NCBI GenBank assembly: GCA_027422505.1
Contig: JAPQWV010000017.1
Span: forward strand, 11,409,501-11,473,500
DNA length: 64,000 bases
DNA from: Craterostigma plantagineum
Taxonomy: Eukaryota; Streptophyta; Magnoliopsida; Lamiales; Linderniaceae
Direction: 5' to 3'
The notes under the pieces are model-generated. The model was not told the origin of the DNA. It made no database searches and saw nothing but the letters and a program-made list of their open reading frames with translations. The stretch's first letter is position 1. Each line of letters starts with the position of its first letter. This document shows positions 10,427 to 22,313 of this stretch, piece by piece. A program made the position numbers and the translations under genes.

Positions 10427-12253
10427 TCACAATGGTATCGTAGCCCCCATCTTGTCCAGATGTTGTTCCATAACTGCCTGGGACAAGGGCTTCGTGAGTG
10501 GGACCGCCATGTTTTTCGCCGTGGCGATTTTCTGCAGGACGACCATCCCGTTTTCAACGAACTCACGTAGTACGTGATATTTTCTCTCAATATGTTTGAC
10601 CTTGCTATGAGATCGTGGTTCCTTCGCCTGCACGACTGCACCGCTATTATCCCACCAAAGTGTAAGCGGTCTTTCCGCAACTGGCACCACAGTAAGTTCT
10701 TCTAAGAACTTGTTCATCCAAACAGCTTCTTTAGCTGCCTTTGAGGATGCTATGTATTCTGTCTCACACGTGGAATCGGCGGTTGTGTTTTGCTTGGAGC
10801 TTCTCCAAGACACCGCCCCACAGTTGAGCACGAATACAAAACCGGAAGTAGATTTTCGGTCATCCACGTCCGACTGGAAGTCCGAATCGGTGTAACCTTC
10901 TACTTCTAGTCCCGCTCCTCCATAGACAATCGTTAAGTCTTCAGTCCGTCTAAGGTACTTAAAGATATTCTTAACGGCAGTCCAGTGTCCTTCCCCTGGG
11001 TTTGCCTGAAACCGACTAACCACGCTCACAGCGTAGGCAATGTCCGACCGTGTACCCAACATCGCGTACATCAGACTACCCACTGCAGATGCATAGGGTA
11101 TCCCACTCATCCGTCGTCTGTCTTCCTCACTTTGAGGTGACATTGCTTTCGATAAATGGACCCCATGCCACATAGATAAGAACCCTCTCTTAGAGTCATC
11201 CATTCTAAATTTCTTCAGGATTTTCTCTAAGTAAAGGGCCTGAGATAAGTCGATCGTTCTGTTCGCTCGATCCCTGAACAAGCGAATACCGAGTATATAC
11301 GTCGCTTCTCCCCTATCAACGTACAATACAAGGAACGACACCATACTCCCACTTCTCTTTCTGTAGACACATGGCTCATCTACGTTTTTCTCGAATCCAA
11401 AGTTCCGAACTGCTTCATCGAAACGTAAGTTCCAGCTACGAGAGGCCTGTTTCAGTCTGTAAATGGACTGATTCAGTTTGTACACTTTGTGAGCATCTGC
11501 ATGCGACTCAAAACCTTTTGGCAACTCCATATAGATCTCCTCCTTGAGGAATCCATTAAGGAATGCTGTTTTGACGTCCATCTGCCAAATCTCACAATCA
11601 TAGTGCGCAGCTATTGCGAGCATTATGCGGATAGACTTTATCATGGCTACAGGCGAGAAAGTCTCCTCATAGTCGACTCCCTCCTTTTGGTTATAGCCCT
11701 TGGCAACCAACCTGGCTTTGTATGTCTCAACTCGTCCGTCAGATCCAATCTTTCTCTTGTATATCCATTTACAACCGATTGGTTTAAAACCACTCGGTAG
11801 GTCTACAAGAGTCCAGACTTTGTTGGAGTACATTGAGTCCATCTCAGCACGCATAGCCTCAACCCATCTCGTTGAGTCAACATCGGATATAGGTTGATCG
11901 AAATTAGCAGGATCTTCTCTCAGAAGTCCCCTAGTCGCAACAAAGTCGGGTTCGACGTGTGACATGCCATACCGCTGTGGTTGACGTGGAATCCTTTCAG
12001 ATCGTCGCAAGACTGGTTCGCTCGGACTATCCGGTTCCAAATTCTGTGAGGGCGTTTCGATCGACTGCTCCTCGAGAGTGACCTCTCGGCCAACGCCACA
12101 ATCTCGAATGAACTCTTCTTCGAGAAAGTATGCGTACAGGCCCATAACAATCCTCTGATCATCGTGAAAATGGAATAGGTACCCCATAGAGTCTTCGGGG
12201 TAACCTATGAAACGTTCTTTCATTGACCTAGACTCCAGTTTGTCTGTTTTCAA
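10427..12253 (-). pseudogene. Copia D RT and RNase H, catalytic YVDD partly deleted
   Basis: One 608-codon open frame. In order: integrase C-terminal GKGYPEDSMGY-type block (ERFIGYPEDSMGYLFHFH), a linker with RRSERIPRQPQRYG, RT from about residue 130 ([63 protein letters not shown]), then RNase H (GYTDSDFQSDVDDRKSTSGF, KHIERKYHVLREFV). At the RT active site FLVLYVD is followed directly by RGEATYILGIRL. About 30 residues that normally separate them are missing, including the second Asp of YVDD. RNase H also reads STCETEYIA where this family usually has CEAEYIA. The open frame survives, but the RT should be dead. Confidence 0.92.
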
Positions 12254-13266
12254 CTTTTTTCACATAGGCGGGGCAACCCCAAATCCTAATATGTGATAAG
12301 CTGGGTAAACGACCAGTCCATATCTCATACGAAATGCCGTTAACAGACTTTGAGGAACACTGGTTAATGGTATAGGCCGCTGTCAAAGCGCGTGTCCCCA
12401 CAATGACATCGGCAAATCTGTATAGCTTAACATAGAACGAACCATATCTAATAAAGTTCGGTTTCTACGTTCGGCCACGCCATTCAACTGTGGCGTACCG
12501 GGCAGAGTCATCTGTGATAATATACCATTCTCTTTCAACAACTGGTCAAACTCGAGACTCATGTACTCGCCTCCTCGATCCGATCGAATGGCTTTAATGA
12601 GTTTCGACGTTTGCTTTTCCACCAATGCTTTATACTCCTTGAACCTTTCAAGAGCATCAGCTTTATATCTCATCAGATACACGAGTCCGTAATGACTATG
12701 ATCATCCGTGAAGGTAATAAAATAGTGGAAGTCACCTCGAGCCCTCACATTGAATGGCCCGCAAACGTCCGTGTGAATCAAACCGAGAATTTCTGTGGCT
12801 CTATTAAATGTCGCTGTGAGAGGTGATCGAGTCATTTTACCTTGGAGGCACGACTCACAAGTCGGATAGGCTGATCCCAACGGTTTCAAAATCCCGTTTT
12901 TCTCTAACTCGTGGATCTTGCGTTCTCCAGTATGCCCTAATCGAAGAAGCCACAAGTACCTCACATTTATTCTTGACTTTCGTTTGTTTGTGATAGTATT
13001 CACAGATACGTCGTTCTGGATATTTAAATAGTACAAACCATTAAAAAGTGTCGAGTTGCCAACATTTTTGTTTCGACACATAATGTGGCATGTATTTTTA
13101 TTAAAGTTAAATACATAACCATTCCTGCTCAAAACAGGAATGAAGACTATGTTCTTAAAACCCCTCGGGAGTACAAGACAATCTTACAAACGCAACACAT
13201 GCCCAGATAACAATATAAAAGATCTCGATCCGACGTGGCTTGCCGAGAGACTATCCCCGCTACCCA
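12254..13266 (-). pseudogene. Copia D GAG-pre-integrase and integrase core
   Basis: The frame 12383-13132 holds the GAG-pre-integrase zinc region and the rve core. HTDVCGPF supplies the first catalytic Asp, SDRGGEYMS the second, and PQLNGVAERRNRTLLDMV the Glu. In the HHCC zinc region the motif reads LWLLRLGHTGERK with CESCLQGK, so the first His (usually LWHLRLGH) is a Leu. A frameshift near 12260 separates this frame from the RT frame: the expected WGCPAYVKKLKTDK is split. The gag-protease junction side is also broken. Confidence 0.9.
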
Positions 13267-14235
13267 CTATGACCTCGATCTCCCGCTCCCCAAGCGCTCT
13301 ACTTGGTCCCAGACCCTGCGTGGACACACAAATGTGATACTAGCTCCCGAATCCAATATCCAGGAAGTAGAGTATACAGATGTAGAACAAACTGTTTCTA
13401 AAACATTAAGTTCCATACCTGACGCAGCCTGCTCACCCTTGAGCTTCGGACAGTCCCGCTTCCAGTGGCCAAGCGCACCGCAATGCAGACACCTATCCGT
13501 TGGCTTTACACCGGTCTGCTTAGATTTCCCACAAGATTTGATCTTCTTAGAAACCTTCCCTGTTGGCTTGAGCTTGTTGCCCTTCTTCTTTTTGCCTTTC
13601 TGGGGCTTCGAAGAGGTGGCGACAAGTGCAGTCTGCTTTGCCCTCTTCATCGGACCTTGAGCAGTTGCTAATTGATTCATCAAATCAGGAAGCGTCAGCG
13701 TCATACCGTTCAGATGATAGTTCACAATGAACGCGTTGAAGGACGGAGGGAGAGACTGCAAGATGAGATCGTTTTGTAATTCCCGATCAAATCAGAAATT
13801 GAGAGTCTCCAACATCTCGATCATGGTGATCATGTTCATAACATGTTCGCCGACGTTCTCACCCTCAGACATCTTCGATCGAAAGAGCTTCGACGAAGCC
13901 ACATAGCGAGCTGTCCTTGACGTCTCACCATAAAGTTCTTTCAGATGCTGAACCATCGCCCGAGCGTCAGCCATACCCTCATGGCTACGCTGCAGCGCGT
14001 TACTCATCGATCCGAGGACATGAGTCTTTACGAGCTGCTCGTCGCATAGTCGCTTGTCATAAGCGGCACGAGCCTACTCGGTTGCCCGCGCCCTTGGGGC
14101 CGGTGGCAACTCGGAGTCAAGGATATACACTAGGTTCTCAATCTGAAGGAAAATCCTCAGGTTGCGAAGCCAGTCTGAATAGTTCGACCCAGTCAACCTA
14201 TTCTCCTTGAGCAGTATGTTTAAAGCGGTAGACAT
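13267..14235 (-). pseudogene. Copia D gag (UBN2 type), zinc knuckle and protease start
   Basis: The ATG at 14235 opens MSTALNILLKENRLTGSNYS, a normal start for this gag type, then DWLRNLRIFLQIENLVYILD. A TAG interrupts it after ARATE, and a TGA follows EMLETLNF near 13792. The last open part (13267-13761) has LPPSFNAFIVNYHLNGM, a basic run, the CCHC knuckle CLHCGALGHWKRDC and the protease motif WILDSGASITF. Gag forms the particle and the knuckle binds RNA; here the two stops would give only a fragment. Confidence 0.9.
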
Positions 14236-15304
14236 AATTAACGTTGAGAGAAAAAGCTCCAGAAAATAAAAAGCATATTAAGTCGTTTGTATAGATCATC
14301 AAACGCGAACAAGGACTTCTATTCCGTTTGATTCCCACTATCTTTTCATAAACACCATTTTCTCCCATTGGATGTTTTGGAAGTTTCGTTGATAACTTCG
14401 ATAGTGGAGTTGATGTCCCCGCGGGCGGATGCAAACCTCAACCTCTGTCGTTTTATTGGTTTGCGGGCCCCAACAAAGTCGTGCTCCGCATGAATCCGAC
14501 CTCGTCGAATGTCTCAATTATCTTTGTCTCAGTCAGGAACCCCCGCTGGCAAATCCGAAACAAGGCGGTGTGACTGTCTAAGTGCGACCTATCAACTTTG
14601 CTCAAAACCGCACACTTGAATCGTACATTTTACCACACAGTGTGGTCTTGGCAAGCGGCGCTAACGCACACGAGCAAATCAAAACGAAAACAAATGCAAG
14701 GCTTCGGCATACCCGGAACCAAACCTTGCATTTAGGTTTCGTAAAAACTTAACCCGAGCTTGATAGAAGACAGGGCATCCAATCCCTTTACTCACTTAGT
14801 ATTTTATGGGAGTTTGTGTTCTCATAGCAAATCATAAATTAAGCACGAGCACATAAATGCGTTAATTAAATTCCTAACCCTAGGAAAGCAATTTAAATGG
14901 ACAACTAAACTGGTCCTATTACATGGGTCGTAAAACGACCGGGTCTTTGATCTCCAAACGTCGACTCGTCGTCACGCTGGTCGTCGAACCCTCCATCTCG
15001 CCTTGTGTCGAACGGCCGCCATTTTATCTAACGTATCTAATAAAGCGATAAAATACAACACGGGGGAATTATTTTCCGAACAACTCGTAATCCATGTACA
15101 TAACGGGGGAAGCAAACAGCCCTTAAACAAATAACCCGGTTAGAACCTAAGCCCGCGTAAATGTCCTACATAAACATGCAACACAGAATTTTGACGCCGG
15201 GTGCCCGACCGACGTCACGAGCGACGATAGTCTCCAAACTACGTCGACCGTTCGTTCGCCACATCGGCTTTCGAGGCCTTCGGTCGAACCATCCATGAGT
15301 CGTA
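14236..15304 (-). other. 5' leader of copia D (untranslated)
   Basis: Sequence between the primer binding site and the gag ATG, about 1.07 kb. No gene-like frame. The stretch tgtggtcttgg near 14640, the run of ctaaccctagg-like sequence near 14880 and mixed GC content do not form a dense motif array, unlike the leaders of elements A2 and B. Confidence 0.6.
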
Positions 15305-15316
15305 GCTCTGATACCA
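15305..15316 (-). other. Primer binding site for initiator tRNA-Met, element D
   Basis: gctctgatacca on the + strand is TGGTATCAGAGC on the element strand, complementary to the 3' end of plant initiator tRNA-Met, as usual in copia elements. One base separates it from the 5' LTR at 15318. Confidence 0.93.
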
Positions 15317-15862
15317 CTGTTGGGGTTGCCCGATTAACCGACGCCGGCCCCCGAACAGCGCAACATGGCGATAGTGGAAGCTAGTTTTGACGAGCGGCGT
15401 AGGGTGCCGAATTTTCGATTTTCAAAATCTAAATTCGACCTAGCGCCCTTCGGCTTCTCCCGAGGGCTCAAGATACTTCCCTGAGCCTCAGGAAACCACG
15501 TCTAATCCGAACTTCTTAGATTCAAATTTAATACAAATTTATTCGAATTAATAATTTCATTCCAAACTAGTTCGAACAAAGCGGCAGCCGACAGTGTTTC
15601 GACTATTTGGCGACCGAAACGATCTCCTATCGATACCAAATTTTCCAGATTGATTATACACTTCGCAACGATGGTAACAAGGGTCTTTCGAATCATTCCG
15701 ATATCGTTTGGTATTTTTCGTAAAATCAAATCTGTAGGGTTCGAAACATACCGTCGATGAACGTGATTTCACCTCGGATGGACGTCGATGCGCCTCGTCT
15801 GGTTCCCGGGGCCTCCGGGCTAGATTGTCACGCCGGTATGACCTTGATCGAACCTCCGAGAC

Positions 15863-18453
15863 TGTGGCGACCCTACTTTTCTAATTAGGATTAGTGGCGG
15901 ATTTCCGCAACTAGCCGCGGAAGGCCCGTCTAACTAAAACTTTTTCCTAAAGTAATACTCCCTCCGTCCCACTAATTTTATCACATTTTGCCATTTCGGA
16001 CGTCCCACTAATTTTATCACCTTTCCTTATTTAGCAAAAAAACTATCACTAACAATCAATATTATAATATTAAATATCCTTAAAAGACGTGTCAAAATAT
16101 ACACTTTATTACCTTTTCATTGTACTATATTATTATAATAATATCACCTTAATTTACGTGCAGGATAACTTATGTGATAAAGTTACCGGGACGGAGGGAG
16201 TATACATTATTATAAACATACGTCTACATTGTCATCTCTGTACACGGGCTGAAGCCCCCAAAATATCAAAAGAACAAAAGTCCTACATACGCTCCACAGG
16301 TCTTCATCCATGTACCGCACCGCCCTCAAAAGTCCGTGGAGCACCGCCACCAGCCGCCTCAGTCTCGACGCATATCAGCGTCAGACTCAGTACCTACAAC
16401 ACGTAAACACTGAGCCCAGTAGGTGAATAAAATGCATGTATGCAAGTGTGCACTCAACCCCAAATCCAATACCTCACAACATGATATAATGCACACTCTT
16501 CTTTTCCCACATTCCTATTTCACACAACACAGGGCCCTAGGTTAGACTCGACACCTTCGCGCGCAATAGACTACTGGGAGGCCACTCCCAAGTCTCGCGG
16601 CAGCCTACCCTGGTAGTGCACTGGACCATCACGCCAATGGCCTCCTACCGGGTCGCTCCGCACCCAAGCATACACTGATAGTGCACTGGACGATCACGCC
16701 AATGGCCTCCTATCAGGTCGCACCAAAATCTCATCCGGCGGTATGCACCTCGGGACGGTCACGCCCGAGTAGACAAATCGATCACGCCTGTCTCCGCCAG
16801 GTGCCCAGTGAGCCCAACCTTGACTCCTCTAAGAGTCACCAATCACAAGCATCTCATTCTACCCCGTACGTCAATATCTCGTATTGTTACCGTCTCACTA
16901 CGGTACAACACTCTCTTCCTAACGTGATATGCACGTGCCATGCATGTTCACAAAATCTCATGGAAGCATGATTTAAATAAAACGTACGTAGAACATGTAA
17001 ACTCGTAAATCATATAAGTCACGTAAATCACAGAATCACATGAAAATACATAGATCACACATGTGTTTACGCATTGTAGATGGATGAACCACCTACCTGT
17101 CCTCCTGATAAAATTAGTTACGAAGTCGGGTAAACTTCCTATGCTTCGATCCTCTGAATATTGAAAATATTTTCACATCAATAAATTTACTAAGTCATAC
17201 AAGTTTCGAAAATGCCAAAATTATCAAAACCCTAAAATTTATGAAAACCTAAAACTAATGAAATCCCTAAAAAATATCGAAAACCCTAGAAATAGCAAAA
17301 CCTAAAATACCGAGAATTTATTAAATGAAGAAAAGCAAATATCGAGGTTACTAAACAATATCGAAATCCTTGCTGATGATGTCGAGATCTTTTGAAAGGT
17401 AAATATCGAAATCTTTATAAAATGTCGAGACTCATTGTTGAAAAGCAAATATCGAGGTTACTAAACAATATCGAGGTCTTTAATAATGTCGAACTTATAA
17501 ATATCGAAGTGTTTCATAACTCTATAAGGTGTCGAGATCTTACAAATAAATAATGTCGAGATCATTTGTCGAGATTTCATAATCATGCTTATAAAATGTC
17601 GAGATCTATTCCTTGAAAATGTCGAAATCTTTCTAGAATGTCGAGAACTCTTCTACACATTGCAAGATGTATATCTCGAGATCTTCTGAAATCGTTTTTG
17701 AAAATTATACTAAGTTTAGAAATCGGTACGGTCTAAAAGCATCAGATTGCTTAGGAGGTATATCATACACCGAATTTACCCAAAGCTCACATCCCGTCAC
17801 TTAATACTTACGATCGTAAGTTAAGTTTCAAAGTTTCTAAGTCTTCCAAACCTAGTAAATTCCGAACTCCATTATGATTATCATGTAACCAAATACCGAC
17901 ATGTATATCGAAAGCATATATTAAGCATGCATATTAAGTTTGAAGTTCTTGGCATACCGTAAATTATTGAGTGCTTAAACTCGTGAGAAATTCCTCCCTT
18001 CTCTAATTGTTCTCCTCGTGTTTCACTACTCTTCAATTGAGGGTTTTCTTTTCTCTGATTCTTGATATAACGTGTATATTAGATAAGTATTAGATTATCT
18101 TGAACTTATAATTGATGGGACAAGTTGATGGTAACGTTAAGTTACCTTGAGCATAGGTAAGGTTATCAATCTTATCCTAATTAAAACTCTTGGGCCTTTA
18201 TTAAGTATTTAATGCAACCCATTAGTGTGTTGGGTTTTATTCACTTAGCTAGTATAGCCCAATATAAACCCTGGCTAATTATTTGTAAATATCGAAATTA
18301 TTTAATTTTTTAATTTTTCACTATATATATTTATATTTATATCATAGTCTCACAGTTTAAATTTTTTTTATACCAAACCTCCTAATTCACAAAATTAGAA
18401 AATTCAAAACTGATTAAATCAAAATCCCGTATTAAAATTTTACGGGTATTACA
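15863..18453 (-). mobile_element. Solo LTR C1 (gypsy-like, 2.6 kb) inserted in copia D's LTR
   Basis: It starts tgtggcgaccctactt and ends acgggtattaca on the + strand, with a perfect gagac duplication (15858-15862, 18454-18458). Read on the minus strand it begins TGTAATACCCGTAAAA and ends GTCGCCACA. It shares both ends and internal blocks (for example accgcaccgccctcaaaag) with C2 at 29771-32294. No coding region. Positions 17220-17700 form an array of a degenerate tgtcgagatc / atatcgaaatc motif. The solo state implies LTR-LTR recombination removed the body. Confidence 0.85.
15958..16200. mobile_element. Stowaway-type MITE (243 bp)
   Basis: Perfect 13-bp terminal inverted repeats ctccctccgtccc / gggacggagggag, extended imperfectly by a ..ttttatcaca.. 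block, and flanked by TA on both sides (15956-15957 and 16201-16202). These termini and the TA duplication are diagnostic of Stowaway (Tc1/mariner) MITEs in plants. An internal repeat of cgtcccactaattttatcac is visible. It sits inside solo LTR C1. Confidence 0.95.
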
Positions 18454-20485
18454 GAGACTGCTCCCGATGGCTAGCGCAGTTCAGTTTGGGCGTCGGGACT
18501 CGTCAAACGATCCCGTAGCTTGACGTGGCTTGAGAAGTTCAAAACCTAAACTCACTTTTTTCTAGTTCTCTTTTATTGTTGAGTTGTTGAGAGCATGTAG
18601 CAAGTTCTCAGGCTTAGAAAACTCACTCACATTGCATGCTTCTTACTTAAGTACCATGTGTTACTATCTTAGTAAGCAAGTTAGGTGTCATGTTATTTCA
18701 TGTAGTAAAATTCCACTAACTTTGTTTAAAATATTTCTACAATACTTGTCATGCATCTTCAAAGTGAGTCACTTGCCACCTCAAGCTATGTGGCAAGCCA
18801 TGGAATTCTCCACATGTCCAAGACCATGCAAAATTTCAAGTAATTCCAATTTGACTCCCGATGTTTCTAAATTCTTAATTTAGTCCCTCAATTTTAAGTA
18901 ATAAAATAATTAAATCCAATCTAATTATTTTTATTACAAATCGAGCCTCATATAGTTAATTAATTAAACACTTAAGACAATCTCAAGTCCTAATTATTCC
19001 CGTGACCGTCACCGGAATTTAACTAAATCATCGACACCTCGTATCAACTATGCCACTACTTCAACGAATCTCATTCGTTAGGTTCTAGAGAAAAACCCGC
19101 CGTTTTCGTTCAAGTTCATTAACATTCGCAAATCTCTAGGTCCGTCTCAACTGGCACGGGAGGAATCCGCAAGTCCCGGTATTCTCCTAGCCAATCCCGC
19201 GGTACCGGACAGATTCCAGTTGAGAACGAATTTTGATCCAACCGAAATTCGGGCGAACCGACTATAGTGTATACATTTAAATATCTTACGCCTTTCACTT
19301 GCGTCCCGGTTAGGTGAGAGCCATGTAAATGTCAAACTCACTAACCCAACTCTATGTTATAATTGAGACACAACTGATTATTTAAACTCTGCTCCGTATC
19401 TAATACGAGCGAGCTTTCCAAGCTTCGGCCGAAGGCTTTACGATCGTCGTTCTCCAATTACCTCATAGGACGTTAACCTATACGAATATAGGCAGTGAAT
19501 CCTGATAGCAGTCAAAGCCCGGCAATCACCTCCGTAAAGTCAGTTGCGTTTCCTCGCTGGCCCGTCTCCCATTTCCGAACACTTGCGGACCTAGCCAACA
19601 AGCGAAAGCAAATCCGTCAATGACCCTATCGGTCTGAGGCTGCTATAGTCATTCGTTCAATCATTGACAACATCCTAGTCATGTGATCGAGACGAATACG
19701 AGCCGAATGTTCGAATACGCGATCTCCCCGATCACTGATATCTCCATAACGACCTACAACCTCTCAGATAATTGGTGACACTACCGATACTATGTGATCG
19801 TCAATGAATAAGTCATATTCGGATACCTAGTCACCCACCTAGAATCCTTAGACTTACGGACTTTTTATTTATTTGATGCTGAGATTAAGGACCGTACGGT
19901 GTCTCCTCCCTTGTCCCCACGAGAATCAGACGTCCAACTCAAACATTCGGGTGTTATTTATTTATTGCACTGCCAGATGCCAAGCAGACTTTAAATTCGA
20001 TAAATAAATAATAATGCCTTTATTATAATGAAAATAATATTCACTACTTTATTTTAACAGTATATACAATAAAACTGTCTATTGACCTATACATCATTGT
20101 GCGCCCTATACTATTCCTAGTCCTCGTATGGCATTCCGAGGGCACACTCTCTAACAATACTCTGAATAGTTGTCTTCACAGTTGTTGTAGATAATGAGCA
20201 GGCTCACTATAGCGCATCCTCATAGAAAGCACGGATTCAAGGTTGGCCGGCTACGCTCTCCTCCTGTCCCCCCCTGTTCATCGTTAGCATATAGAATTAA
20301 AATGAATTAGACTGTTTCATTTTGTAACTCGTATGATAGGCACATATATGTACATTATTGTGAAAGGAACTAGATCGGATGTACGCACCCGTTTTTTGTT
20401 AAAGGAAATAGTTATGGAAATCGCGAAAAATTTTATATGAATATTTTATAGATGGGTAAAAGGAAATAGGAAACGGGGTGCTACA

Positions 20486-22290
20486 GTAAGGTTCGCGAAT
20501 CAGTTTGAAAATTGTGTTTACTCAGTTTGCGAATTGACAAATTAGACTCCTTTTCTTTTAAAAATTTTCTAAGTGTGGATAGCGGATCTAAGTAAAGTTA
20601 GCGAAATTAATTTCACGAGATCTGAGGTTCGTGAATTGACATGGTCACTACTTATTAGTTCGCGAATTAACGTTGGGATTCGCGAAACTCGATATTCGAG
20701 AATTTGTTGAAGTCGTGTAAAAAGAGGGCTTCGCGAATTTGACGTCAACAAATATTTTGACTTGCTAAAGGGATTTGACGGATCAAAAAGTCATTTTCTT
20801 AAGAACATCTTCGAACCCTAACACCTTTTCTGAAAAACGTCTAGAAAATCAAAAATTCTTAGAATCTAAATTTCGAGTTTGAAGAAAAACGACCGATTTG
20901 CAAGAAAACCATTAAAACACGAAAAAGGTCTTTAAAATTTGAGTGATTTTTCCAGATAATAAGCCTAAATCCCTGTTCTTCCAAGTCATTAGACCTGCGA
21001 ATGCAAATCAAATCTAAAAAAATTAAATCAACCCATTCCTTACCACAATAGAACGATTTTGGGATGAAAGAGAAGAGTTAGTCGAGGTGAAGGTGAAAGC
21101 TGGGAAGATCGATGAGTTTGAATGGATTCGCAGATATCGGAGAGTTTGGCGAATTCTGAGTTCGGGAAATGAAAATTGGGAAGTTCGCAAATTAGGATTA
21201 GGTTAATTAAGTTTCGCGGACCTAAGGTCGAATTTTATGTTGAATTTTGGGCCGCGAAAATTTTAGAAGAAGGCCCCCAGTGGATTCCCGAATCGAATGA
21301 AAGCAGAATTGTAAAGTGTAGCTTCGCAAATCGGAGACTGTTAGTTCGGGAACTAGTTATTTAAGGTTTGACTAGTCAACATTTGAGAGAATTCGCGAGT
21401 TGAGAGAAAGAGAATTTGGGAAGTTGAGTTCGCAAAATGAAAAGGTTGAACTAATTGAGTGATTTGCGAACTAAGCAGAGATTTGACGAATCAGATTTGC
21501 AGAATTCGCGAATTGGGTTAAAGGCAGAATTTTTGAAGTAGATTTCGCGAAATAAGGAAATTTGATGAATCAAAGTGTTGAATCGCGATCCGAATTTTGA
21601 AAGAAATAAATGTAGGATTGCAAATCATCACTAGTCTGATATGCGAAATTTTCTACTGATCTAAGATTTAGAATTCAAAAATTAGCTCTATAACATCAAT
21701 TTAACTCTATCAAACATCACAATAACTACCCAACGAGTTTTTCAAAATCGATTTTTCTGATGCAAAATCAGAAAATCGACGAAGAAAGCATCGCTTTCTT
21801 TCGCGGCGCTGAACCCTCAAGTCAAAAATTCGTCTGTATTAATTTTGTTTGTCGGGGACAATAACGATGTTATTTTTCAATTCGTGCCTATAAATAGACA
21901 TGACTCTACCCTCACCGTAACACCATAGATCAACAAATTACTCATCTTGTGTTTTCTTGTTTTCACATTATCGTTACACCGATGAATTGGCAGAAGCAAG
22001 ACGAAAAAATTAAGGCCAAGGAATAGGCAGAGTTAAGGCGTAATTTTGAGCACAATTTGAATATGCTGGCATTTGTGTTTTTCCTTCTTTTATGCTTATT
22101 CGTCGCTTTACTCGCTATTCTGTTTTGGGTCCTTACAGGGCGTACTAGCTTTGGAGAGTATTTTGCGTATTATGAGTGTTTTATGTATTATGTGAGTCTT
22201 ACGTATCAATTTTGAGAGTGTTGTATTAATTTTGAGGTCTTACGTATTTAAGAGTATTCTTCATTTTGAAAAATATATGAATCGTTGAGA
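20486..22290. other. Non-coding region with ttcgcgaa motif arrays
   Basis: From the end of G to the 3' end of copia F. Two arrays of a degenerate attcgcgaatt motif (about 20486-20760 and 21115-21640) flank a stretch (20800-21060) reminiscent of the pre-array part of solo LTR E2: compare taagaacatcttcgaaccctaacacc here with a similar block near 62650. It may be remnants of an E-like LTR, the post-pol region of F, or both. Open frames inside the arrays are not gene-like. Confidence 0.5.
21982..22215 (+). pseudogene. Small ORF with one stop and a membrane segment, unknown
   Basis: The ATG at 21982 begins MNWQKQDEKIKAKE, then TAG at 22024, after which the same frame continues AELRRNFEHNLNML and a hydrophobic stretch AFVFFLLLCLFVALLAILFW, ending at TGA 22213-22215. 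A TATA box (TATAAATA, 21889-21896) lies 86 bases upstream of the ATG. The layout looks like a charged N-terminus plus one transmembrane helix. It is antisense to the neighbouring copia element F. I do not recognise it, and it may be chance. Confidence 0.3.
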
Positions 22291-22313
22291 CATCAGCTTG
22301 TGAAAAACACTTA

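Larger units (their letters stand above)
8059..20156 (-). mobile_element. Complete long-LTR copia element D, nested insertions inside
   Basis: LTRs at 8059-10382 and 15318-20156 (the latter interrupted) flank gag, protease, integrase, RT and RNase H on the minus strand. Both LTRs begin tgttggg and end ctaaca on the + strand. A primer binding site gctctgatacca sits one base inside the 5' LTR. The insertion is bounded by the 5-bp duplication atact (8054-8058 and 20157-20161). Gag, integrase and pol all carry stops, frameshifts or deletions, so it is not autonomous. Confidence 0.95.
15318..20156 (-). repeat. 5' LTR of copia D, interrupted by solo LTR C1
   Basis: It starts tgttggggttgcccg and ends ctctctaaca, matching 8059-10382. 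The match breaks at 15862 after cctccgagac and resumes at 18454 with gagactgctcccgatgg. The intact LTR reads cctccgagactgctcccgat at the same place, so the gagac duplication and the insert between are certain. Without the insert the length is about 2.24 kb. Confidence 0.93.
5855..20485 (+). mobile_element. Host LTR G (gypsy-like, partial), split by LINE and copia D
   Basis: G is what remains when the insertions are removed: 5855-6745, 7956-8058 and 20162-20485. The pieces join cleanly once the LINE (19-bp duplication) and element D (atact duplication) are taken out. Its 3' end, ggggtgctaca at 20485, resembles LTR ends of the long-LTR family seen elsewhere here. The first part (about 5870-6470) is an array of a gttttcggta-like motif. 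A1 probably inserted into it as well, since A1's right end abuts it directly. The G start is outside the window. No coding potential seen. Confidence 0.5.

Noticed and set aside
15305..15316. tRNA gene suspected from tRNA-Met complementarity
   Set aside because: Only the 12-base primer binding site is present, next to an LTR; no cloverleaf. The same holds at 39683 and 61147.
16089..16971. Frames of 105 and 96 codons in C1
   Set aside because: No family resemblance; one starts inside the MITE. The homologous C2 LTR does not keep them.
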